Positions 18,679-28,467 of a stretch of DNA of 64,000 nucleotides are shown here, in pieces. The notes below the pieces were generated by a model. That model ran no database searches and was not told where the DNA came from. It saw only the letters and a program-made list of their open reading frames with translations. The translations under genes were made by a program, and so were the position numbers. The DNA is from JAUWCL01 sp964599375 (GTDB lineage: Bacteria > Krumholzibacteriota > Krumholzibacteriia > Krumholzibacteriales > Krumholzibacteriaceae). Numbering within the stretch: the stretch's first letter is position 1; each line of letters starts with the position of its first letter. The stretch covers positions 1 to 64,000 of the forward strand of contig CAZREW010000005.1 of assembly GCA_964599375.1 (NCBI GenBank). The letters are read 5' to 3'.

Positions 18679-20058
18679 TCATTCCGAGACTTCGTAATCA
18701 GTCAGCCCATATGACTTGAGCTTGTTCTGGAGCCCACGTCTGCTGATCTCGAGAGCCTCCGCGGTCTTTGTCCTGTTCCCGCTGAACCTGCCGAGAGCCG
18801 TGATGATCGCCCGCCTTTCGGTCTCCCACAGGGGGAGCACCTCCGATTCCTGCCTGTAAGCCGGCTTCTGACCGAGGTAAACGCTAACGTCAGCCGCGCC
18901 TATCCTCTTGCCGGCCATGGTCAACGCGAGTCTTTCCATCAGGTTCTTCAGCTCGCGTACATTGCCCGGCCATGGATATTCTACAAGGACCTTTATCGCG
19001 TCGTCTACTATCTCAGTCTCGATTCCCCTCATTCCCCTGGACCCTGCCTGGAGGAAGTGTCTCGCGAGCTGCGGGATGTCTTCCTTCCTGTGGCGAAGCG
19101 GCGGGATATTGATCGGAAAGACGTTGAGACGATAGAAGAGATCCTCTCTGAACCTGCCCTCCTCCATCAACCGTTCGAGGTTCTGATGCGTCGACGCGAT
19201 CACGCGGGTCCGGCTGCTCCGCGGGGCATTGCCGCCGATCTTCCTGAACGATCCGTCCTCGAGGACGCGAAGGATCTTGGCCTGCAACCCGTAGTCGAGG
19301 TCTCCGATCTCGTCGAGCAGAAGGGTCCCGTCGCCGGCCGTCTCGAAGAACCCCGCGCGATCCGCTATGGCGCCCGTGAAGGAACCCCTGACATGCCCGA
19401 ACATCTCGCTCTCCATAAGCTCTCTCGGGATCGCCGCGCAGTTGGCCACGACAAACGGCTTCTTCGCCCTCGCTGAGTGACGGCGGATCTCCCTGGCGAT
19501 GACCTCTTTCCCCGTCCCGGTCTCTCCGCGCAGAAGGACGGTCGTGTCGGAGTCGGCGACCTGGTGCACGAGCTCCATGACGCCGCGAAGGCCGGTCCTC
19601 TCGCCGACTATCATCGTGAATGGCTCATCGTCCGCGCGCCTGAGGTAGTCGATCTCGGTCCGCAGCTGGAAGCGCTCTATCGCCCTCTGAACGAGGACCT
19701 CGAGGTGCTTGAAATCCAGTGGTTTCGTGACGAACTCGTACGCACCTTCCCTCATCGCTTCGACGGCCATATCGATCGTCCCGTGCGCTGTCATCACGAT
19801 CACGGGCATAGACGGCACGATCTCGCGCATCTTTGAGAGCCCCTCGAGCCCGCTCTGATCGGGCAGGAATATATCGAGCAGAGCGAGATGGCAGCTCTCC
19901 CTGTCCAGCTCCTCGAGCGCTCCTTTCAGGCTCGAGGCCTGGCTTATCCTGAATCCCATATCGGCGAGACGGTCGGATATGATCATCCGCAGATTCTCGT
20001 CGTCCTCGACGACGAGTATCCGGGCGGTCCCGTTCGCTCTCTTTTCCTGCATGTCCAT
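18679..20058 (-). CDS. Sigma-54-dependent NtrC-family response regulator
   Basis: A 459-residue activator with three parts: a receiver domain (residues 14-125, phospho-acceptor D62 in LLDIFLPD), an AAA+ domain (about 148-385) and a Fis-type HTH (about 425-450). The Walker A motif is GETGTGKE (178-185) and Walker B is TLLLDEIGD. The sigma-54 contact loop reads GSFTGA (225-230), a one-residue variant of GAFTGA that keeps the key threonine. It would open promoters held by sigma-54 RNA polymerase. It lies downstream of the FG-GAP histidine kinase on the same strand, 238 bases apart, so the two are probably partners. ATG at 20058 or 20052 could be the start. Confidence 0.93.
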   Translation of the reverse strand: MDMQEKRANGTARILVVEDDENLRMIISDRLADMGFRISQASSLKGALEELDRESCHLALLDIFLPDQSGLEGLSKMREIVPSMPVIVMTAHGTIDMAVEAMREGAYEFVTKPLDFKHLEVLVQRAIERFQLRTEIDYLRRADDEPFTMIVGERTGLRGVMELVHQVADSDTTVLLRGETGTGKEVIAREIRRHSARAKKPFVVANCAAIPRELMESEMFGHVRGSFTGAIADRAGFFETAGDGTLLLDEIGDLDYGLQAKILRVLEDGSFRKIGGNAPRSSRTRVIASTHQNLERLMEEGRFREDLFYRLNVFPINIPPLRHRKEDIPQLARHFLQAGSRGMRGIETEIVDDAIKVLVEYPWPGNVRELKNLMERLALTMAGKRIGAADVSVYLGQKPAYRQESEVLPLWETERRAIITALGRFSGNRTKTAEALEISRRGLQNKLKSYGLTDYEVSE

Positions 20059-20104
20059 TCACCCTGTTCCGTTGATGATCCGAATGAGTCGGCCTCTTTT
20101 TATC

Positions 20105-20120
20105 TGCACATACCGTACCA
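20105..20120 (-). promoter_or_regulatory. Candidate sigma-54 promoter of the NtrC-type regulator
   Basis: On the minus strand TGGTACGGTATGTGCA keeps GG and GC exactly 10 bases apart and differs from TGGCACG-N4-TTGCA at two positions. Transcription would start near 20094, about 36 bases before the regulator start. The dyad at 20226 would then sit about 135 bases upstream, a usual enhancer distance. Confidence 0.45.
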
Positions 20121-20225
20121 TAGTGCAGAGACGCCTGTCCCCGTCATAACCTGCTGCAGACAAATATGATACGATCTGGACTGTATCTCCCACCGGGAAA
20201 ATCCGGCAGACTTCCATCCATCAAC

Positions 20226-20241
20226 TGCGCAATTTCTGCGC
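20226..20241. repeat. TGCGCA-N5-TGCGC dyad, copy 2
   Basis: TGCGCAATTTCTGCGC shares TCAACTGCGCAAT (20221-20233) with the dyad at 18608. It lies between the kinase and regulator genes, upstream of the candidate sigma-54 promoter at 20105. It may be an upstream activating site for an NtrC-type protein. Confidence 0.45.
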
Positions 20242-20296
20242 GGCGATTATGCCTCGCTTACGGCAGGTTGTAAATCCTTTTTCATCGGGAACCGGT

Positions 20297-23200
20297 TCAG
20301 ACGGGAAGAGTGAAGGTGAAGACGGCACCGCCGCCCTCGGTGTTTCTGGCGAACACTGAGCCCCCGTGGAGTTCGACGAGCTGCTTTACGATCGCGAGGC
20401 CGAGCCCCGCCCCGCGGACACCCGTCTCGTACGGGGAACGATAGAAGAACGGCTCGAAGAGTCTCGGAAGGTCCTGCTCCTGTATTCCGGGACCCTCGTC
20501 GCGCACCGATATCCTGACTATCCTGCGTTCGTCGGTCTCGTCGACCGGCGCGTCTTCTATGCCTATCACGATCGTGCCTCCGGCGGGAGAATGCCGGACC
20601 GCGTTCGAGACGATATTGTTCAGTATCTGCCAGACCCTGGTCCTGTCTGCTTTCACCGTCGTCCCGGAAGCCGTGACATCCAGCCGGCCTGTCAGTCCCT
20701 TTTTCTCGAGAAGGGGGGCGACCGAACGGAGAAGGTCCTCCGTCTCCCTCCGCAGGTCGAGCGGCTCGACATCGAGGACCAGGCGGCCGCTCTCGATCCG
20801 GGAGAGATCGAGGAGGTCCGTGATCATCCTCTGCAGGTCTCCGCTGCTCCTTATAATCATCTCGAGATATCGCCGCTGCCGTTCGGTCACCGGGCCGGCG
20901 ACTTCCTCGAGGATATTCTCCGTCGCGCCCTTTATCGATGAAAGAGGCGTCTTGAGGTCATGGCTTACCATTGATATGAAACGGCTCTTCAGCTCGCTGA
21001 CCTCCTCGACCTTCCTCTTCTCTGCGACCTCCCTGATCGTCTCCTCGAGGCTTTCGGCCATCGCATCGAACGATTTTGCCGCCCGGCCGATCTCCGACTG
21101 TCCCGTCTCGCCGAGCCGGTAATCAAGATCTCCTTCTCCGACACGCCTTATGCCGGTCAGCAGATGGGTCAAGGGCCTTGCAGTCCTCCTGAACGTCGTG
21201 TACGCCCCCCACAGCGAGAGCCCCAGAGGAAGCAATATCAGCAGAGCCACGGGTATCAGGACCCTCAGCGTCTCGCCGCCTGCCGGTATATACATGCTGG
21301 CCTTGTAGACTATCCATCTCGGTTTTCCTGACTGCCAGTCCCTTGCCTGGAGCACAAGCTCGCTGCTGTAGGGGATGTACCATCCTCCCGGCCTGCTCCG
21401 GTCCGAAAGCGACTCCAGCCAGGCAGGCTCGAGATATATCCGCGGGAAGAATGAAAGGACCCTGAGACGGGCCTCCATCTCGCTGAGGATCCGGTCATCG
21501 ATCGGGATGTGGCTGACGATCTCCATCTCGTACGCCCCGTAACTGAAAACGCGCATCGCCATGATCACGGCGGTACCGTTATCGAGGAACAGTCCCCTGA
21601 CATTATCCCCTCCCGTCCAGCCCGGAGCGGTGGAATACAGTTTTCCCGTGCGGGGAGCCCGGTACGAATAACCTGTAAAATATCCCCCCTGATCCTCGAT
21701 GTCGTGCGCCCACAGGGTGAGATAGGCGGATGGAAGATCGTAATTGAAGAGGTACTGGTTTTCCCTGACAAAATTCAGCCAACTCGTCTCGGTAGACTGC
21801 TCCAGAAGCTTCGGCCCTTCTTGCCTGAGTCTGTTGACAAACTCCACGTTCCCCGTATACGAGAGGACCATGTCATCCGCCCTCGTCTCCAGATCAGCTA
21901 TCGTCTTCTGGATGATGTCACGCTGGATACCGAGGAAAAGGTTGCCCCCTATGATCATGATCACTGTCAGCGGTATCAGGCTGACTATCAGGTACGACCC
22001 GAGCAGGGCGAAGTTAAGCCGCAGGCTCCTCTGCGAGGTCACGACACTATACAGTACAACTACGACTCCGGTTATGCCGGCCATGTGGAGAAGTACCTCC
22101 AGGCGCCTGCCCGCAATAGGTACTGGACGGACATCGAACCTCCCGCCGTGCAGCATGAGTGCGCCGGCGACATACAGGGCACCGAATGTTATGACCCACC
22201 ACCACCTGAGCCTTACCCTTCCGGCAAAGCCGCGCCATCTGGCCAGCAGCAGGAAGAGTACCGGGAAGACAAGGACCGCTATCAGATCGAGCCATTGTAA
22301 CAGGGGATTCTCGAAATCCTCTTTCACCAGGAGAGCCGTGACAGTGGATCCGTCCGCGGTCTCTGATATCACGATCTCCCTGGCCGGCTGAACGATACCG
22401 ACCCAGGGACGAAGGCTGCTATACGGTCTCGAACCGGCCCCGCCCCAGGCCATCGTCCTTCCGTTCACTCGGATATGCACCGAGAATCCCGTCGAATCGG
22501 CCAGGGCGGTTGGGACCCTGTTCAACAGGCTCGAAATGAGGAACACCCTCAGCGTGTCTCCATCTGCCGTCGGACATTTCCTTCCCTCGGCCACATAAAC
22601 GGGGATATCGCCAAGAAGAACCGGTTCGCCGGATCCCAGCACAGGGACCTTGAGCTGCGAGAGATCCGTCCATCCCCTGGCAAGCCCCACCCCCTGGATT
22701 ATCCTCCCGGAAGGGTCCGCGGCCAGCAGGCCGTTGAACCTGTAGTCAAGGCGGTACCTGTCCGAATACCTTTCGAGGCACCGGAGGAGCCCCATGGGAT
22801 CCGAAAGATCCCTCTCCCCATACCCGCGCATACCTGCGGAGATAGAGTCCGCCAGCATCTGGACTCTGGCGTGTTCGTCCCTCAGCATGGCTTCGACCAC
22901 CTGCCCCGATCTCTTTATACGATCGACTTCCCTGACGTACCTGAACAGGTCGCCGGCTCCGAAAATAACCCTGACCGCGATCACGGACAGGATCAGCAGG
23001 ATAGTTCCGCGCAGGGCCCTCCCTCGCGTATATACCCGGCCTGACAGCTCCTTTCTCAGCAGATGCGCGAGAAGCAGCATCATGCCCAGGAAGGCGGCAA
23101 AGACCCCGTAATATTCGGGCAGCCATGACAGGTAGGCGTACGTCCTGTACCCTGTCATTTTCCTTGATACCGGTCTGAACGCATCGAGATGGAACGCGAA

Positions 23201-24544
23201 CAGCGTCTCACCGGACTGCCCGACGACGAGTTCCCTCGCGCCCTCTCCATCGAGCTGGGCAAGGGCGATCGTCTGGATTATGAAGTCGTCCAGGACGATG
23301 GGCCATCCGGGCACCGGAGAACCGTCGAACTCAAAGCAGTACAGGTGGTGGTCGTAGGACCCGAGGATGATCTCGTTCGAGCCGTCGCCGTCGACGTCCG
23401 CCGTAACCGGTGGCCCGTAGACTACATGATTTTCCCGCTCCTCAATCAGGCCGTAGATGAATCCCTCGAGATGGACCGGCCACCCCGGCGCCGGCCGCCC
23501 TTCAAGGTCCCAGAGGTACACGTGGCCATCATTTGTACACGCCATGAGAAGATCGGGCCTGGAATCGCCTCCTTGTCCGGATGAGATGAACCATCCACCG
23601 GCCCAGAAGATCATGTTGGTATCAGGTTGCGATATCATATTTGTTCGGCCGGATATCAGATCGCGCAGGAGCGCTCCTTGAGTCGTCATGCACGCGATGT
23701 GCCGTGGATCAGCCGGATCGTCGACGGCCAGTCCCCAGCCGTGGCTGTATTCCAGTTCGATGGGAAATCCGGGATAATCCTCCCCGCTGAGATACCAGGC
23801 ATAGAGGACCGGTGGTCGCGAAGTCATATGCAGGACCTCTGGCGTGCCGTCACGGTCAAGATCGACTGCATGGGTCGGCCAGCTGTCGAACACGGTCGCG
23901 TTTGTCTTCTGCGGCAGGGTCTTCGGCCATCCTTCGCGGTTTTTACCCAGCGGGTCCAGGAGACATACGGTGTGCGGCGCCACGGATACCAATATCGACG
24001 CTTTCCCGGAGTTGCCGGAACGGACTAGGATCGGAGCGGACGTGAACAGGCCGTTCATCTGAATCGGCCACCCCGCGACTGCACTGCCATCTTTTCGCCA
24101 CATGTGAAGATAGCCGTCGACGCTCCCGGCCATCAACTCGTACTCGCCGTCGCCGTCTACATCATCGAGAAGTTGTCCCCTGGCTGGCCAGGCCTCCATG
24201 TCGCGAGGCCACCCGGGCATAGTCCTCCCTTTCCCGTCGAGCAGGAATACGCGGCAGTCCTTCAGTCCGACGGCGATCTCGTCTTTTCCGTCGCCGTCGA
24301 TGTCGGCAACCGCAGGAGTGAATCTCATGGAATTACCGAGTATGACCGGCCATCCGTCGACCGTCCGCGGACCGAAGGGAAGGATAATGCCCAGCGAGTC
24401 TCGGACCGCCGCCGTAGCCGGGTGGGGGCCGGCTGCCGCCGACGAGATCATGATGGCAAGGATCACCATCATCACTAAGGATGCGGACAGGGACCACCCT
24501 CGGAGGGCGGCCTGCCTGACTTTATGACTGGTCGGCAAATACAT
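20297..24544 (-). CDS. Hybrid FG-GAP propeller sensor histidine kinase
   Basis: A 1415-residue protein with an unusual order of domains. After a signal/anchor helix (about 20-38), residues of about 60-460 form an FG-GAP/VCBS-type beta-propeller. Its calcium-loop motifs include DIDGDGKDE (81-89), DVDGDGEYE and DVDGDGSNE, separated by GWP-containing strands. Several membrane helices and two extracytoplasmic regions follow, then a HAMP domain, a HisKA domain with MVSHDLKTPL (phospho-accepting H1195) and a HATPase domain (DEGPGI, GAGLGLAIVKQLVELHGG). It would sense an extracellular ligand, possibly a surface polymer or Ca2+, and phosphorylate the NtrC-type regulator encoded next. FG-GAP propellers are usually in integrin-like or secreted proteins and rarely fused to kinases. 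Confidence 0.9.
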   Translation of the reverse strand: MYLPTSHKVRQAALRGWSLSASLVMMVILAIMISSAAAGPHPATAAVRDSLGIILPFGPRTVDGWPVILGNSMRFTPAVADIDGDGKDEIAVGLKDCRVFLLDGKGRTMPGWPRDMEAWPARGQLLDDVDGDGEYELMAGSVDGYLHMWRKDGSAVAGWPIQMNGLFTSAPILVRSGNSGKASILVSVAPHTVCLLDPLGKNREGWPKTLPQKTNATVFDSWPTHAVDLDRDGTPEVLHMTSRPPVLYAWYLSGEDYPGFPIELEYSHGWGLAVDDPADPRHIACMTTQGALLRDLISGRTNMISQPDTNMIFWAGGWFISSGQGGDSRPDLLMACTNDGHVYLWDLEGRPAPGWPVHLEGFIYGLIEERENHVVYGPPVTADVDGDGSNEIILGSYDHHLYCFEFDGSPVPGWPIVLDDFIIQTIALAQLDGEGARELVVGQSGETLFAFHLDAFRPVSRKMTGYRTYAYLSWLPEYYGVFAAFLGMMLLLAHLLRKELSGRVYTRGRALRGTILLILSVIAVRVIFGAGDLFRYVREVDRIKRSGQVVEAMLRDEHARVQMLADSISAGMRGYGERDLSDPMGLLRCLERYSDRYRLDYRFNGLLAADPSGRIIQGVGLARGWTDLSQLKVPVLGSGEPVLLGDIPVYVAEGRKCPTADGDTLRVFLISSLLNRVPTALADSTGFSVHIRVNGRTMAWGGAGSRPYSSLRPWVGIVQPAREIVISETADGSTVTALLVKEDFENPLLQWLDLIAVLVFPVLFLLLARWRGFAGRVRLRWWWVITFGALYVAGALMLHGGRFDVRPVPIAGRRLEVLLHMAGITGVVVVLYSVVTSQRSLRLNFALLGSYLIVSLIPLTVIMIIGGNLFLGIQRDIIQKTIADLETRADDMVLSYTGNVEFVNRLRQEGPKLLEQSTETSWLNFVRENQYLFNYDLPSAYLTLWAHDIEDQGGYFTGYSYRAPRTGKLYSTAPGWTGGDNVRGLFLDNGTAVIMAMRVFSYGAYEMEIVSHIPIDDRILSEMEARLRVLSFFPRIYLEPAWLESLSDRSRPGGWYIPYSSELVLQARDWQSGKPRWIVYKASMYIPAGGETLRVLIPVALLILLPLGLSLWGAYTTFRRTARPLTHLLTGIRRVGEGDLDYRLGETGQSEIGRAAKSFDAMAESLEETIREVAEKRKVEEVSELKSRFISMVSHDLKTPLSSIKGATENILEEVAGPVTERQRRYLEMIIRSSGDLQRMITDLLDLSRIESGRLVLDVEPLDLRRETEDLLRSVAPLLEKKGLTGRLDVTASGTTVKADRTRVWQILNNIVSNAVRHSPAGGTIVIGIEDAPVDETDERRIVRISVRDEGPGIQEQDLPRLFEPFFYRSPYETGVRGAGLGLAIVKQLVELHGGSVFARNTEGGGAVFTFTLPV

Positions 24545-24731
24545 CTTTTACATTTTAGCATTTTCACGCGGTCATTCAGGAGTGTTTCCGAGATTCTTCT
24601 TTCAGTCTCAGGCACAACAGTGTATAAAATATTCACACATCGGGCCCTGACATCACAGTGAAGCCGTTTTAAATTTTTCGCTTAGTTATTATATTGCAAT
24701 GCGTTACGCTTCAGGCTCATTATTCGGCGCG

Positions 24732-24747
24732 TGGCACGCCTATTGCG
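24732..24747 (+). promoter_or_regulatory. Sigma-54 promoter of the Omp85-like operon
   Basis: TGGCACGCCTATTGCG has the full -24 box TGGCACG and -12 box TTGC, with GG (24733-24734) and GC (24745-24746) 10 bases apart. The predicted start point is near 24758, which coincides with the ATG of the gene, so the message may be leaderless. An ATTGCAAT palindrome lies 33 bases upstream (24693-24700). Confidence 0.8.
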
Positions 24748-24757
24748 TTACGTCACG

Positions 24758-26191
24758 ATGATGAAACAAACGATCCTGAACAGATATATCGCTCCTCTTC
24801 TGCTCCTCACAGCGCTTGTGGCCTGCGGCTGCCCCGCCCGGGGAAATGCAGCCGGCAACGATACGACATCGGCGACCGGCCAGGCGATGCATGGGGGCAG
24901 GGCGCTTCTGCTCGACAAAGTCATCTTCACGGGAAACAGACTGATTTCCGAAGAGACCCTCCGCGGAGCCCTCGAACTGCAGCCGGGGGATACGGTCACC
25001 ATCGCCGCACTGGCCAGGGCCAGGCTCGACGTCCTCTACTCGCACCCCCTCGTTCGCGACGTCCGCGTATCGACGCTCCCAGGCCAACGCCTCGGATATG
25101 TCACCGTGGAGATGGAGATAACTGAACGCAGCCGCGCTGCCTTCGAGACCGGATTCGGATACCATGACATATACGGATGGTTTCTCACCGTCGCCGGCCT
25201 TAGGTGGCAGCCTGTAAAGAGCAGCGACTCGATGTGGCGAGCCGGAGTGAGGATCGGATTCCACCTGACCGGGCTGGACGCCGACTGGGAGAAGCCGGGT
25301 ATGCTCGAAAACGGAGCCGGGGCGGGCGCCCGTTTCTGGGTCTACAACCAGGAGCATCTCTTCTATGGACCGAGTCCGAAGCCTCAGGAGGGCGGACAGG
25401 CGCAGTTGGAGTTCAGGCAGAACATCAGCAGGGCCGGCCTCGAACTGTACCTCCTGTACAGGCAGGAACGCACCACACGGTTCACATTCGGGCTCCGCGC
25501 CGAGAAGATCGATCCCGACACTACTTTCAAGGACGCCGAAACCGGAGAAAAGTATCCTGGATCGGACCTCCCGCCTTCCATGCGGCAGGCGATCAGGCGG
25601 ACCGCCATAACAGGTTTCCAGTTCAGGATGGTGCGCGACACGCGAGACCTCCAGGCCTGGCCGCGGGCAGGATCATTTACCAGTCTCTCGCTTCAGGCGA
25701 ACACCGAATTGCTCGGCGGGGACGAGATCTTCACGAAAGCCGAGTTCGACACGCGCTTCTACCTCGGCACGGGAAGCTGGCGTTCGATAAACGGACGGCT
25801 GAAGGCCGGAATCACTTCTTCGGGGACCCCTTACTACGACAAATATTTTATCGGTGGCATCTATTCGATACGGGGATTCGCCGAGCTCAGCCTTACACCA
25901 CCGCGAGGACACGACGGGTTCTGGCTCGCCGGCATGGAATGGCGAGTCCCTCTGATCCCTTCGGGATCGAAACCGCCGAGACTGACCGGCCTGCTCTTTA
26001 TAGACGCGGGGCAGGGATGGCTTCGGGGCGAACCGCTGACGACGTCGACGATACGGTCCGCGGCCGGCTACGGATTCAGGCTGCGCCTGCCCTGGCTCGG
26101 GATGCTCGGCATCGATGTGGGGGTGCCTCTGAGCGAGGGGACCACGGACGAACAGTTCAGGATACATGGTGCCATCGGATTCTCATACTGA
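24758..26191 (+). CDS. Omp85-family outer-membrane protein with a single POTRA domain
   Basis: A 477-residue protein of the BamA/TamA/D15 superfamily, whose members insert or secrete proteins at the outer membrane. After an export signal with a possible lipobox (ALVAC), one POTRA domain (about residues 45-120, VIFTGNRLISEETLRGAL) precedes a beta-barrel of about 350 residues. The barrel contains the loop-6 motif as GGIYSIRGF and ends in a strand with a C-terminal aromatic (GFSY). BamA has five POTRAs and TamA three, so this is a short member. ATG at 24758 was used because an upstream start would fall inside the sigma-54 promoter. It heads a block of four genes with DUF4390-like, kinase and regulator proteins. 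Confidence 0.85.
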   Translation: MMKQTILNRYIAPLLLLTALVACGCPARGNAAGNDTTSATGQAMHGGRALLLDKVIFTGNRLISEETLRGALELQPGDTVTIAALARARLDVLYSHPLVRDVRVSTLPGQRLGYVTVEMEITERSRAAFETGFGYHDIYGWFLTVAGLRWQPVKSSDSMWRAGVRIGFHLTGLDADWEKPGMLENGAGAGARFWVYNQEHLFYGPSPKPQEGGQAQLEFRQNISRAGLELYLLYRQERTTRFTFGLRAEKIDPDTTFKDAETGEKYPGSDLPPSMRQAIRRTAITGFQFRMVRDTRDLQAWPRAGSFTSLSLQANTELLGGDEIFTKAEFDTRFYLGTGSWRSINGRLKAGITSSGTPYYDKYFIGGIYSIRGFAELSLTPPRGHDGFWLAGMEWRVPLIPSGSKPPRLTGLLFIDAGQGWLRGEPLTTSTIRSAAGYGFRLRLPWLGMLGIDVGVPLSEGTTDEQFRIHGAIGFSY

Positions 26192-26212
26192 CCGGGCGCG
26201 ACGGAAGGAACG

Positions 26213-26893
26213 ATGAAGACAGGGCGCATATTCATGACGGTCGTGGGGACGGGATTGATCCTTGCTGCCCTGCCTGCGTCCGCCCGCGCCCCGTCATCGG
26301 AACGCCCCGTCATCAGGGATGCGCGTATATACACCGACGGCAGCATCCTCTTCTGCGATCTCACGAGCAGCGGGATGCTCAGCGACAGGATAACCGGGAC
26401 CGTAAAAAGCGGGCTCCCCGCCGTTGTAGAGCTCTTTTACCATCTCAAGACGAAGGGCCGGGGAATATCGGTAGAGGGAATACACTCATGGTCGCTCCGC
26501 TACGATGTCTGGGAGGATATCTATTCGGTCTCCGACGGCGATACGACCGTAACGATCGAATCTATAGAAGCGATGGACAATATGATAAGCCGGCTCAAGG
26601 GCATCTCGCTCATCCCTTTCTCCAGGCTGACCGGAGGAAAGAGATTCATGGTTAAGTTCAGTATCGCGGTCAACCCGTTATCCGGGTCGGAGGGCGAACA
26701 GGTCGAGGGATGGATCGAGGAAAGCGCCGGCGTCAGGCAGGAATCGTCATGGAGGGAACAGGTGCTCAACGTAAACGACCTGATATCTAATCTGTTCTCG
26801 AAAAGCCGGGACGCCGCCAGCCGCAGCGAGTGGTTCGAAATAGAATCCGCGGCTCCAGAACAGGTCGAGAGGATACCCGGGAGGAATGATTGA
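26213..26893 (+). CDS. DUF4390-like exported protein
   Basis: A 226-residue protein with a signal peptide ending PASARA and a mature domain of mostly beta strands (ARIYTDGSILFCDL, GLPAVVELFYHL, FMVKFSIAV). The pattern and position match DUF4390, a domain of unknown function that in beta-proteobacteria lies directly before NtrY/NtrX-type two-component genes, as here. ATG 26213 follows GGAAGGA; the stop overlaps the kinase start by one base (TGATG). It may be a periplasmic partner of the kinase; that is inference from context. Confidence 0.65.
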   Translation: MKTGRIFMTVVGTGLILAALPASARAPSSERPVIRDARIYTDGSILFCDLTSSGMLSDRITGTVKSGLPAVVELFYHLKTKGRGISVEGIHSWSLRYDVWEDIYSVSDGDTTVTIESIEAMDNMISRLKGISLIPFSRLTGGKRFMVKFSIAVNPLSGSEGEQVEGWIEESAGVRQESSWREQVLNVNDLISNLFSKSRDAASRSEWFEIESAAPEQVERIPGRND

Positions 26894-28467
26894 TGTCGAT
26901 CCGGACGCGGCTGGTCCTTCTATGCCTCACGCTCGCCCTTCTTCCGGCGATACCGGTCTCACTCGTGGTCAGCGACATGATAGACCGGTCCTTCGACATG
27001 GGCCTGAGCGGCTCGGTCTCCGGCGCTCTCGAGGGTGGCATGGAGATATCGAGAAAGCACCTCCACAGGCTCAGGGCATCCTTCGAACAGAGGGCTTCCA
27101 TGGTCATGATGATGGGATACCAATACGCTGTCGAGAATACGGGCCGTATGGAATCGATCATTTCCAGCGATGCGGATTCCGGCGAAGGAGGATTCATCAT
27201 CATACCAGCCGACATCGAGCCGGATGATCAGAGCGGCCTTCCCGATGGACTCGGCCGTTTCGCGTCGAATGATAAGTTTGAATCGCTGATCGCCGGAAGG
27301 AAACTGGTCGAGCGCGATCCGATCTTCAAGGAATCAGATTTCGCGCGCTTCTTCGAGACCGATGACAGGGCAGTCATGCTTGCCCTCTTCCCTGTGGACA
27401 CCACGACCAACACAAGTCTTCTGGTATACAGCAGCACAGATCCGGAATTTATCGAGAACGCCGGCCGGATTGTGGAGACCGCGCAGGGGATCGCCGGCCT
27501 TCGGGTGATGGAACGAGGGTTGAGAAAGAGCTTCCTGTTCTCTTTCCTGATAATCTACGCCGCGGTAGCAGCGCTGACCTTCTTCGCGGCCCTGCTCATC
27601 TCAGAGAAATTCTCCTCACCCGTAAGACACCTTGCCGCCGCTACTTCGGAAGTCGCCGCGGGGAACCGTGATGTCCGTATCGAGGACCGTGCCGGCGGCG
27701 AGATCGGCAAGCTCGTAGACGGGTTCAATGAAATGGTCGCCGAGCTCGACGCGCAGCAGCGGCGGCTTACCGACCTCGAAAAGATGGCCGCCTGGCGCGA
27801 GTTCGCGAGGCACCTCGCCCACGAGATCAAGAACCCTCTTCTGCCGATCAGGCTGACCGTGCAGGAGATGCGCGACCGGTACGACGGCGGCGACAAAGAA
27901 TACGGCGCTCTGCTTTCTGAGTCGGGGCGCATAGTCGACGAGGAGATCGACCACCTGCAGAGGCTGGTGCGCGAGTTCTCGGAATTCGCGAAGATGCCGG
28001 GGCTCTCCCCGGCTGCCGGGTCGCTGGGAAAACTCGCCTCTGACGTAGCCTCACTCTACTCCATGGCCGATATCGATGTGGACACAAGCGGCGCGCCACC
28101 CCCCTTCCCATTTGACGCCGACCTGATGAGACGCGTCATAGTAAACCTGTTCGAGAACTCTATCGGTATGATGCAGGAAGGAACAAAGGCGAAGATAAAA
28201 GTCGGCGTCACGCGAGACGGCGGCAGCGCGGTCCTCACCGTGACCGATAACGGCCCGGGGATCCCGGAGGCGGATCTCGGCAGAGTATTCGAGCCTTACT
28301 TCTCGAAGAGGCGCGGCGGAACGGGACTTGGGCTGGCCATGGTAAAGAATATAATACTCCTTCACGGAGGGACCATTGAAGCGGAGAACCGGGGAGGCGC
28401 GAGATTCACTATCATGCTGCCTCTTGCCGGGCCCGATGCGGCGGACAGCACAAAGGAAGGATTATGA
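26893..28467 (+). CDS. NtrY-like membrane sensor histidine kinase
   Basis: A 524-residue kinase: a membrane helix at about residues 7-28, an extracytoplasmic sensor region to about 215, a second helix (about 218-240), a HAMP domain (245-300), HisKA with HLAHEIKNPL (phospho-accepting H310) and HATPase with DNGPGI and GGTGLGLAMVKN motifs. The arrangement matches the NtrY family. The regulator gene overlaps its end (ATGATG over TGA), so the pair is co-translated. Its place behind an Omp85-like and a DUF4390-like gene suggests envelope sensing, not nitrogen sensing. Confidence 0.92.
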   Translation: MSIRTRLVLLCLTLALLPAIPVSLVVSDMIDRSFDMGLSGSVSGALEGGMEISRKHLHRLRASFEQRASMVMMMGYQYAVENTGRMESIISSDADSGEGGFIIIPADIEPDDQSGLPDGLGRFASNDKFESLIAGRKLVERDPIFKESDFARFFETDDRAVMLALFPVDTTTNTSLLVYSSTDPEFIENAGRIVETAQGIAGLRVMERGLRKSFLFSFLIIYAAVAALTFFAALLISEKFSSPVRHLAAATSEVAAGNRDVRIEDRAGGEIGKLVDGFNEMVAELDAQQRRLTDLEKMAAWREFARHLAHEIKNPLLPIRLTVQEMRDRYDGGDKEYGALLSESGRIVDEEIDHLQRLVREFSEFAKMPGLSPAAGSLGKLASDVASLYSMADIDVDTSGAPPPFPFDADLMRRVIVNLFENSIGMMQEGTKAKIKVGVTRDGGSAVLTVTDNGPGIPEADLGRVFEPYFSKRRGGTGLGLAMVKNIILLHGGTIEAENRGGARFTIMLPLAGPDAADSTKEGL

